From NCBI GenBank assembly GCA_002694245.1, contig NZLM01000049.1, forward strand, positions 4,002 through 9,279: a DNA stretch of 5,278 bases. Direction: 5' to 3'. Source of the stretch: Methanobacteriota archaeon. Lineage in GTDB: Archaea > Thermoplasmatota > Poseidoniia > Poseidoniales > Poseidoniaceae. A program made the position numbers and the translations under genes. The notes under the pieces were generated by a model. The model saw only the letters and a program-made list of their open reading frames with translations, ran no database searches and was not told the DNA's origin. Positions within the stretch are counted from its first letter, which is position 1, and every line of letters starts with the position of its first letter. Below, piece after piece: positions 1 to 5,278 of the stretch.

Positions 1-846
1 ATAGATTGCATGGCGATGAATGTTAATGACTTGTTATGCGTTGGTGCTGAACCAATCGCCTTCGTAGATTACATCGCAGTACCTAAGCCAAGCAAAGAGG
101 TTCACTCTGCAATTGGTGCAAGTCTAGCCGAGGCATGCAAGCGGGCTCGTGTAACATTGGCTGGTGGTGAGACAGCAAGCCTTCCAGGAATTGTCAATGA
201 GTTGGACCTATCTGGAACGGCATTGGGTTGGTTGAAGAAAGGCACTGAAATTACCGGAGCTAATCTATCTGAAGGCGATTTACTCATTGGAATCCCTTCA
301 TCCGGAGTTCACTCTAACGGTTATTCATTGGTTCGTAATGTAATGTCTCATAGCGGTTCATCGTGGGAAGATGAAGCACCGTTCATTGTCGAGGATGGTA
401 GGATTGAAAGGTTCAGAGATGGCCCATTAACGCTCGGAGAAATTTTCCTAAACCCTACCAAAATTTACTGTGACCCTATTGTTGACCTCATAACAAATGG
501 CCCATGTGATAGAAGCATGATTCACGGAATTTGCCATGTTACAGGAGGGGGGTTGTCGAACCTATTGAGATTACATGATACTCTTGGATGGGATATATCC
601 AATCCACTGCCAATTCTTCCGGAGTTTGATTGGATACAAAAAAATGGAAATGTTTCAGACAAAGAAATGCACAGGACATTTAACATGGGTTGTGGGATGA
701 TAATAGCTGTAGAATCGTCAGTAGCAAAGTCTGTTTGTGATTGGCTCGATGAGAGGTTACCGGGCTGCTCAGTGATTGGTGAAGTTGTCAACAATGGAAG
801 AAAGGTTAGTCACGTGAACCCTGAAGTATTATTCGAGCACTATTGA
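1..846 (+). CDS. purM: Phosphoribosylformylglycinamidine cyclo-ligase (AIR synthetase), 5'-truncated by window edge
   Basis: PurM converts formylglycinamidine ribonucleotide to aminoimidazole ribonucleotide with ATP, in the cytosolic de novo purine pathway. The frame is open from base 1. The first codons read I-D-C-M-A-M-N-V-N-D-L, which lines up with the family's I-D-L-V-A-M-C-V-N-D-L, so the ATG at 10 is internal and the true start lies upstream. By comparison with E. coli PurM (345 aa, recalled) roughly 80 N-terminal residues are missing, including the T-D-G-V-G-T-K segment. In the 281 residues present I see VNDLLCVGAEP (8-18), GGETASLPG (55-63), PSSGVHSNGYSLVR (99-112), LNPTKIY (150-156), HVTGGGLSNLLR (179-190) and HRTFNMGCGMIIAV (224-237), in the family's order. 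The C-terminal domain is complete and ends in a TGA stop. Nothing suggests decay. It is followed 10 bases later by trm1 on the same strand. Family identification is very secure; the organism's purine pathway is otherwise not visible here. Confidence 0.96.
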   Translation: MDCMAMNVNDLLCVGAEPIAFVDYIAVPKPSKEVHSAIGASLAEACKRARVTLAGGETASLPGIVNELDLSGTALGWLKKGTEITGANLSEGDLLIGIPSSGVHSNGYSLVRNVMSHSGSSWEDEAPFIVEDGRIERFRDGPLTLGEIFLNPTKIYCDPIVDLITNGPCDRSMIHGICHVTGGGLSNLLRLHDTLGWDISNPLPILPEFDWIQKNGNVSDKEMHRTFNMGCGMIIAVESSVAKSVCDWLDERLPGCSVIGEVVNNGRKVSHVNPEVLFEHY

Positions 847-849
847 GGT
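845..849 (+). promoter_or_regulatory. Shine-Dalgarno site for trm1, overlapping the purM stop codon
   Basis: GAGGT begins inside the TGA stop of purM (844-846) and sits 7 bases before the ATG at 857. The match to the anti-SD sequence and the spacing support ATG 857 as the trm1 start. Overlap with the upstream stop codon suggests that a ribosome finishing purM could re-initiate on trm1. The intergenic gap of 10 bases leaves no room for a promoter, so the two genes are inferred to be co-transcribed. Confidence 0.7.
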
Positions 850-856
850 TTTTTCG

Positions 857-2143
857 ATGGATTTAGAGGGATGGCCTGGCCATATTTGGCTAGAAGGAAG
901 GACCGCTGTCCACCTTAGAGACCACCAAGAGAGACCATCTCATATGCCAAGAGGTCCAGCTGCCAAGACTGGTGAGGGTTTTCTTAATCCTGCAATGGCT
1001 CCTGCAAGGACCAGATCTGTACTACTATTAGCGGACGCACTAGAACATGATTGGTTAGTTCCACATACAAAGCCAATCAGGGCCCTTGATGCCCTCTGTG
1101 CTACAGGGGTTAGATGTCGAAGATGGAGAAAAGAAATCCCAAACCAGGATAGACTTAGGGTTACTGCAAATGACTTGGATAGAGATGCACTTGATTGGGG
1201 AATCAGATCTCACAAAGAACATCCTGTTGGTGATGACAAAGAATGGGTTTCAGAGGCAAACAGGTTCGAAACTGACCAGGAAGGAAAAGTTGTTGATGGT
1301 ATTCAATGGGTCAATGGAGATGCTAGAAAAATTATGGTGAATGCTCCGTTTCAATGGATAGATGTCGACCCTTTTGGCTCACCAGTGTCATTCCTTGATT
1401 CTGCAATACAATCAATCTCAAGGGTAGGCGTACTCGAGGTTACAGCAACAGATACTGCAGCTTTGTGTGGTTCTGCAAAAACGAGTGCTGCCAGAAGGTA
1501 TGGCTCTACAGGAATTGTTGACTCTTACATGTATGATGATGCAACAAGAATTTTACTTGCTACAATCGCAAGGATTGCTGCAATGCATGACAAATCAATT
1601 CACCCAATTCTATCGTTGTTTGATGGACACCATGTAAGAGTCAGTGTTTTATTGAAAAAATCAAAGGAAATTGCTTCAGAATGGCGAAACAATATCGGTT
1701 ACAGAATTAGGTCACAACCGTATCACTTTTCTGACCAGCCGTCGGGTAAATTCTCTGGACCTATGTGGACTGGGCCTATTTTTAATGCTGAAATAATTCA
1801 AAGAATGACTGTAGAGAGGGCACTGAAAATTTGCGCAGGGCAAGAATCTGATTATCCTGCCGACTGGAGTGAAAAGGATATCGAACACTCAAGAAGGGAA
1901 ATCGAGCGTACGGTTAGGCACCTGTCAGAGTCTGCGAGTTTACTTTCACAAGACCATTTACTCGTTGCGATTGATGACCTAGGTGCTGCTGCGGGAATCG
2001 GTCAACTTCCCTCAATGAAAGCAATGAAACAGGGTCTTGCAGAGAGGGGCTTTGAGATGGCCCATTGCCAGATGCCAGAGCCTATGTTTGCCACAGATGC
2101 TGATTGGGACACCGTCTTAGATGTTGCAAAATCATCCAAATGA
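857..2143 (+). CDS. trm1: tRNA (guanine(26)-N2)-dimethyltransferase Trm1
   Basis: Trm1 uses S-adenosylmethionine to make N2,N2-dimethylguanosine at position 26 of tRNA, between the D and anticodon arms. The 428-residue product has a Rossmann-type methyltransferase domain: the N-terminal WLEGRTAVHL strand (11-20), a variant F-x-N-P-x-M...R segment (42-55), SAM motif I ALDALCATGVRCRRW (76-90), ANDLDRDA (104-111), GDARKI (154-159), the active-site DVDPFGSP (169-176), and TATDTAALCGS (196-206). The C-terminal domain carries GPMWTGPIFN (301-310), typical of the family. ATG 857 is chosen because it has a well-placed GAGGT and keeps the conserved N-terminal strand; the next in-frame ATG (944) would remove it. 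Archaeal relatives are usually about 380 residues; the extra length includes a charged insertion around 119-150. Two departures are notable: the usual N-R-D triplet reads A-R-T (50-52), and no cysteine pairs precede GPMW. Its last 12 bases overlap the opposing PAC2 gene. Family assignment is secure; whether it modifies only G26 is not determinable here. Confidence 0.94.
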   Translation: MDLEGWPGHIWLEGRTAVHLRDHQERPSHMPRGPAAKTGEGFLNPAMAPARTRSVLLLADALEHDWLVPHTKPIRALDALCATGVRCRRWRKEIPNQDRLRVTANDLDRDALDWGIRSHKEHPVGDDKEWVSEANRFETDQEGKVVDGIQWVNGDARKIMVNAPFQWIDVDPFGSPVSFLDSAIQSISRVGVLEVTATDTAALCGSAKTSAARRYGSTGIVDSYMYDDATRILLATIARIAAMHDKSIHPILSLFDGHHVRVSVLLKKSKEIASEWRNNIGYRIRSQPYHFSDQPSGKFSGPMWTGPIFNAEIIQRMTVERALKICAGQESDYPADWSEKDIEHSRREIERTVRHLSESASLLSQDHLLVAIDDLGAAAGIGQLPSMKAMKQGLAERGFEMAHCQMPEPMFATDADWDTVLDVAKSSK

Positions 2144-2875
2144 AGGATCGATTTCATCTTCTGGAGCAGGTAGCATTGTTTGTGAATTTTCGAATACTTC
2201 TCTCACGCTATCCTCAATCTTTCTGGCATCCTCAAGTAAGGATGAAAGAGGGATGTCTATACCTGTTAAATCGCTAACTGCTTCAATTGCTAATGCTGCA
2301 GCTCTAGCGTCTGGATACATAGGATTGCAATCAGCAAGTATCGCAGTCACGTCAAGTCCAAGCCTATCCCCTTCTGCGATTAGGTATCCAGCAATGCCTG
2401 CAACAATACCTTGGCGAACTGGTTCTATTCCTGCCTTTTTCAAACGATCTCTTTCAGCTTTCGAAGAGCCCACTCCATACAGAGAATCTTCTCTATCATC
2501 CATATTTTCTCGAGCGACACCGTCGATGACAATCAAACGATCAAATCCACCCTTTGTGAACCAATCTAGCACTGTATTTGCGAACAAAATATCTCTCTCT
2601 GGCCCAAATCTTACCTCGGCAGTAAAGACGCCAACGCCATCTCCTTGATACACCCTTACTGGATGTTTTGGAACCTCATGATGAACTAGTGCCATTGCGG
2701 GGAACTCAGGATTTAACACAGTTCCCAATTGATTCAATTTTAATTGACTAATTACATGCGAAGCGGCAATCACACCTACCATTCCCACTGTGGAGAATCC
2801 ACAAATTGCAACCCCACTAGTTGTTGGGTCAGCATCCTTGTGCAATACAAGGTCATAGGATGCTTGGCCGGTCAT
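2132..2875 (-). CDS. PAC2-family protein (probable archaeal proteasome assembly chaperone homologue)
   Basis: This 247-residue protein matches the PAC2 superfamily, whose eukaryotic members help assemble the 20S proteasome and whose archaeal members (PbaA/PbaB and related ATP-grasp-associated proteins) are less well defined. Visible family signatures are AICGFSTVGMVGVIAASHVI (23-42), corresponding to the G-F-x-G-x-G-x-V-G opening helix; PVRVYQGDGVGVFTAEV (72-88); the central strand LIVIDGVA (114-121); and the C-terminal region with GIVAGIAGYLIAEG (156-169), ILADCNPMYPDARAAA (179-194) and the helix that follows. Length is normal for the family. The protein is soluble, with no signal peptide. 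After a helical region (about 210-231) it ends in an acidic, flexible-looking tail, EDEIDPSFG. ATG at 2873-2875 has a good Shine-Dalgarno motif just upstream. The gene lies 39 bp after the surface-protein gene on the same strand, and its 3' end overlaps trm1 by 12 bp. The family call is strong. The proteasome role is inferred from family knowledge, and no proteasome gene is in view. Confidence 0.88.
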   Translation of the reverse strand: MTGQASYDLVLHKDADPTTSGVAICGFSTVGMVGVIAASHVISQLKLNQLGTVLNPEFPAMALVHHEVPKHPVRVYQGDGVGVFTAEVRFGPERDILFANTVLDWFTKGGFDRLIVIDGVARENMDDREDSLYGVGSSKAERDRLKKAGIEPVRQGIVAGIAGYLIAEGDRLGLDVTAILADCNPMYPDARAAALAIEAVSDLTGIDIPLSSLLEDARKIEDSVREVFENSQTMLPAPEDEIDPSFG

Positions 2876-2881
2876 AGAAGT

Positions 2882-2889
2882 CCCTCTCC
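2882..2889 (-). promoter_or_regulatory. Shine-Dalgarno site for the PAC2-family gene
   Basis: Read on the minus strand, GGAGAGGG lies upstream of the ATG at 2875-2873. The GAGG core is 7 bases from the start codon, and the GGAG part is 10 bases away. This is the only purine-rich stretch in the 39-bp gap (2876-2914) between the surface-protein stop and the PAC2 start, and it fixes the start. The rest of the gap is AT-rich, without a convincing hairpin or a clear archaeal promoter, so read-through from the upstream gene is the simplest way to transcribe it. Confidence 0.65.
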
Positions 2890-2914
2890 AGATTTATTCA
2901 AATGATTTACGAAA

Positions 2915-5278
2915 TTACTCCACAAATTCTGACCAGTCCTCTTCGCCAGGATCACGATACCACCAGACTCCAACCTCGTCCTCATACCATTCTGTCCCAT
3001 GCTCATCAATAGTGATTCCAGAATCGTCATTACTTGACTCCTGATATTCTTCTTCATACTCTTCTTCATATTCCTGAACATTTTCTTCGTAGTATGAATC
3101 TTCTTCAAAATCAGAGATTACGTCTGGCCTATCGGGAGATTCGTCAACTATCGTTTTGTCTTGGAATTCATCTAGCGCCACTCCGACTGGTAACGGTTTA
3201 GATATTCGATCAACCTCTACATCTGGTTCCATATCTAAGTCATCCTCGTTCCAATCCTCCAAGTCGCTATTCCTGACTCGCAGGACAATGAATACAACCA
3301 TTCCAATTACTGCAATACCAACTACAGTACCAATGATTAACACGGTGCTATTTGATGATTCTTGAGTTGATGTCGAGGTTTGGTTTTCTGTATTATTATC
3401 CTCGGGAATCACAGGATCTACGACAACGTCCTCTCCTTTCAGTGTCCATTGAATATCAAATGTCAATGGTTTGTCATTTGGGAAAGTATACTCGACCGGC
3501 CCTTGTCTCAAATCCAGTTCAATCATACCAGATGTCAAACCGCTCTGAGATAAATTCTCTACAATTACGACTCTGATTTCGAAAGCGGTCTGTGAATCGG
3601 CCTCTAACATGAATGAAGTCTGCCCAGATACTGGTTCAAACAGAATGTAGTCTGGCCACTGTGACCATCCATCAGCTTCAAGAGAGACTTCGATTGAGTA
3701 ATTATTTGGATTTGCAATCGTACAATCAAGCCTTTGGTTTATCTCTGGATCTATCTCCACCTCACCACAGTCAACTGTAACGTCCAACATGATACTTGGA
3801 CTCCACTCTTCTTCTATGGTTTCATTCTCATCTGAATTATTTTGATCGACTGTTTCCCCATAGCCAATCAGATTAATGACAAGCGGAACATCTCCAACAT
3901 TTATCCAGGTTGGTTGTGTGATATTTACATACAGTAATCCTCCATATGGCGAATTCACAACAAACTGTGAAATTCCGTTAGATATTGTTTCTGTTCCAGA
4001 AACAGAGGTGTTCATAGATTCGTTATATGCAGTCCAAAGTATGATTGTTCCATCAAGCAGAGATTGCTGTGTGCTTAATGATGCTTCGAGATTAATTCTG
4101 ATGTTCGTTTCATTTTCCCAATCTAATTGATATGATGATTCGCTTGCATACAGGTTTGCATTGACTGTCACAACTGTCGAAGCAAATTCTGATGCTGGAG
4201 CAGTTGACCTTGTTTGCTCATCGCCGTCATGCCCAGAATAGTTTACCCAGAAAATTACCTCGCCACTAATTTCATCAGCGGATGAAATTAATTCCGAAAA
4301 GTCGTTTACGCTTATGTTGCCCCATGCAGATGAAATGGGGTATACTCCCTGCGAGGTCTGCATAGAAACTTGAACCGTTCCATGAGGAATTGTGTACACT
4401 CCATCGATGTGTGGGTGTATCGATAGGCTGAATGGTGATCCAATGCTAGTTTCTTGCGTAATTGCCAATTCAATATCAAGAGTTTGCGGAACATCATTTC
4501 GTGGGTATGTTGGTCCCACAGAATTAACTTCATCTGTGCTGTTTCCGTACTGATCAACAGCGACTACGGCTGCCCAATATTGCTGACCATCTACCAGACC
4601 AGTGAATGTAGTAGAATTCTCACTTGAACTGATATTTGATTGGGGTATCTTGTCTGCAACATTAGTGAATTGAGTTGTTTCCAAGTAAATCCTGTAAAAA
4701 TCAAAATCATCTGTAGAATGGTTCCACGTCAGATGTAAATTTCCTCCTTCGTCAGAAGGAGTATCTGTCAGTGATAGACCTTCGATTGGTAATGGAGGAG
4801 AAGGGTATGGTATTGTTACTTCCAAGGTATTGGACAGGTTGGATGTAATTCCAAATGTATGTACGGACCTTACTTGGTACCAATATGTAGAGCCGACAGT
4901 TACATTGGAGTCAGTTGTGACGTTATCCCTGGTTGTGTTGTATGTGTCAAGCAAATCAACAACCTGGTTTGCTGAACTTAGTCTGAATATTTCAAATTCA
5001 ACAAAATCCTCACCGAATTCAAAACGATCGTCCCAAGCCAGCATCACCTCTTCTGGAGTTGCGCTAACAAGGGTTAATGTTGGCGTTATTGGAAGCGACA
5101 AATTTGGCGCTCCTGGGATGTGGATTGCGATCAAGTTAGTCAAAGATATCTTGCCTTCATTAGTCGAATTTACTGGAATTTCAACAGTGTAATTACCGAC
5201 TCCTCCCGTCATACCTTGATTCAATACATTTGTCAGATTTGAAGTGGAGTGAGGGTTAGATTCTACATAGAATACACA
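2915..5278 (-). CDS. Large cell-surface protein with fibronectin type III domains, single C-terminal membrane anchor and acidic Trp-rich cytoplasmic tail; 5'-truncated by window edge
   Basis: The frame stays open to the right edge (it enters as C-V-F-Y-V-E-S-N), so the N-terminus and presumed signal peptide are outside; a TTG at 5224 is not taken as the start. The visible 787 residues are nearly all beta-sandwich. After the end of one domain (1-60) come two fibronectin III repeats: about 66-158 (core Trp 82, YWYQVRSVHTFG) and 160-260 (core Trp 185, TFTGLVDGQQYWAAVVAVDQ). Two unassigned beta domains follow (about 265-373 and 374-473), then an acidic linker, a membrane-proximal domain (about 494-613) with two cysteines (504, 519), and a Thr/Ser/Asn-rich stalk. 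A hydrophobic helix at 645-667 is followed by R-V-R-N, indicating an outside N-terminus. The roughly 120-residue tail is strongly acidic, with a Tyr/Glu repeat and a terminal Trp/Tyr motif. About 25 N-x-S/T sequons lie outside the membrane and none inside. It is probably an envelope adhesion or structural protein; ligand unknown. No catalytic domain is seen. Confidence 0.85.
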   Translation of the reverse strand, partial: CVFYVESNPHSTSNLTNVLNQGMTGGVGNYTVEIPVNSTNEGKISLTNLIAIHIPGAPNLSLPITPTLTLVSATPEEVMLAWDDRFEFGEDFVEFEIFRLSSANQVVDLLDTYNTTRDNVTTDSNVTVGSTYWYQVRSVHTFGITSNLSNTLEVTIPYPSPPLPIEGLSLTDTPSDEGGNLHLTWNHSTDDFDFYRIYLETTQFTNVADKIPQSNISSSENSTTFTGLVDGQQYWAAVVAVDQYGNSTDEVNSVGPTYPRNDVPQTLDIELAITQETSIGSPFSLSIHPHIDGVYTIPHGTVQVSMQTSQGVYPISSAWGNISVNDFSELISSADEISGEVIFWVNYSGHDGDEQTRSTAPASEFASTVVTVNANLYASESSYQLDWENETNIRINLEASLSTQQSLLDGTIILWTAYNESMNTSVSGTETISNGISQFVVNSPYGGLLYVNITQPTWINVGDVPLVINLIGYGETVDQNNSDENETIEEEWSPSIMLDVTVDCGEVEIDPEINQRLDCTIANPNNYSIEVSLEADGWSQWPDYILFEPVSGQTSFMLEADSQTAFEIRVVIVENLSQSGLTSGMIELDLRQGPVEYTFPNDKPLTFDIQWTLKGEDVVVDPVIPEDNNTENQTSTSTQESSNSTVLIIGTVVGIAVIGMVVFIVLRVRNSDLEDWNEDDLDMEPDVEVDRISKPLPVGVALDEFQDKTIVDESPDRPDVISDFEEDSYYEENVQEYEEEYEEEYQESSNDDSGITIDEHGTEWYEDEVGVWWYRDPGEEDWSEFVE
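2924..3019 (-). other. C-terminal Trp/Tyr motif of the surface protein's cytoplasmic tail
   Basis: The last 35 or so residues leave the low-complexity acidic region and form a compact aromatic motif: G-I-T-I-D-E-H-G-T-E-W-Y-E-D-E, then V-G-V-W-W-Y-R-D, then E-E-D-W-S-E-F. Two short aromatic strands separated by a D-E-x-G turn resemble a small WW-like beta hairpin. I recall similar endings on other membrane proteins of marine Poseidoniales, but cannot verify it here. It could be a docking or sorting element on the cytoplasmic side. Function unassigned. Confidence 0.5.
3049..3072. repeat. Two tandem 12-bp units within the acidic tail coding region
   Basis: The plus strand reads cttcttcatact followed directly by cttcttcatatt, 11 of 12 bases identical. 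On the coding (minus) strand they encode the Glu/Tyr-rich run E-Y-E-E-E-Y-E-E-E-Y-Q-E (encoded by about 3038-3073). The unit is a multiple of three, so gain or loss of a copy would change tail length without a frameshift. Two copies may simply reflect low-complexity composition. Confidence 0.6.
3278..3346 (-). other. Transmembrane helix of the surface protein
   Basis: This stretch encodes about 23 uninterrupted hydrophobic residues rich in Val, Ile and Gly (residues 645-667 of the visible fragment, beginning T-V-L-I-I-G-T-V-V). It is preceded by an Asn/Thr/Ser/Gln stalk and followed by R-V-R-N and then a highly acidic region. The positive residues at the end of the helix and the sequon distribution both put the beta-rich part outside and the short acidic part inside the cell. 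The prediction was made by eye. Confidence 0.85.

Noticed and set aside
10..12. ATG at 10 as the start of purM
   Set aside because: The codons before it (I-D-C) match the family's I-D-L, and the conserved N-terminal half of the enzyme would be missing; the gene runs in from outside the window.
2121..2648. Plus-strand open frame of 175 codons opposite the PAC2 gene
   Set aside because: It is Ser/Ala/Pro-rich with no recognisable motif, overlaps the end of trm1, and mirrors the PAC2 frame, which has clear family signatures.
2876..2914. Possible archaeal TATA-like AT-rich stretch upstream of the PAC2 gene
   Set aside because: The gap is only 39 bp and the AT-rich bases are too near the start to give a transcript that keeps the Shine-Dalgarno motif; no clear BRE/TATA pair is seen.
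2872..3108. Minus-strand 78-codon frame overlapping the end of the surface-protein gene and the PAC2 start
   Set aside because: It is a Lys/Met-rich frame-shifted reading of the repetitive acidic tail; the in-frame tail has a structured aromatic ending and a proper stop.
4830..5192. Plus-strand open frame of 120 codons opposite the surface-protein gene
   Set aside because: Its composition is what the reverse of a Thr/Ser/Asn-rich coding region gives; no ribosome site or motif, and the opposite strand encodes clear fibronectin III repeats.
5222..5224. TTG as the start of the surface-protein gene
   Set aside because: The frame continues without a stop for 18 more codons to the window edge, no signal peptide follows the TTG, and the sequence on both sides looks like the inside of a beta domain.
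1..5278. Search for mobile elements, CRISPR arrays, tRNA or rRNA genes, and defence-type modules
   Set aside because: Nearly all of the window is explained by four coding regions with gaps of 10 and 39 bp; no inverted terminal repeats, repeat-spacer structure or RNA-gene-like sequence was seen by eye.

Overview
The window looks like a piece of an archaeal chromosome, most likely a marine planktonic euryarchaeon of the Poseidoniales (Marine Group II) type. Three things point there. The tRNA m2,2G26 methyltransferase is of the archaeal/eukaryotic Trm1 family. Beside it is an archaeal PAC2-family protein of the proteasome-assembly-chaperone type. The third is a giant sequon-rich fibronectin-III surface protein with one C-terminal membrane segment and an acidic, tryptophan-rich cytoplasmic tail. 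The lineage call is inference from protein character; there is no rRNA here to anchor it. The DNA is moderately AT-rich, almost entirely coding, and shows no sign of mobile elements, CRISPR, tRNA or rRNA.

Layout: two genes on the + strand converge on two genes on the - strand. The + strand carries the 3' part of purM (AIR synthetase, purine biosynthesis; 5' end cut by the window edge). After a 10-base gap with a Shine-Dalgarno motif overlapping the purM stop codon comes a complete trm1. The trm1 3' end overlaps the 3' end of the PAC2-family gene by 12 bp (2132-2143). The PAC2 gene lies 39 bp downstream of the large surface-protein gene, which is open to the right edge of the window and so lacks its N-terminus and presumed signal peptide.

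Functionally this is mostly housekeeping (nucleotide synthesis, tRNA modification, probable proteostasis) beside an envelope protein. I see no evidence that the four genes form one system; the pairs purM-trm1 and surface protein-PAC2 are probably co-transcribed. The points most worth following are the architecture of the surface protein and its tail, the loss or shortening of the cysteine cluster and the altered N-R-D motif in Trm1, and the overlapping convergent gene ends. No clearly new multi-gene system is visible.
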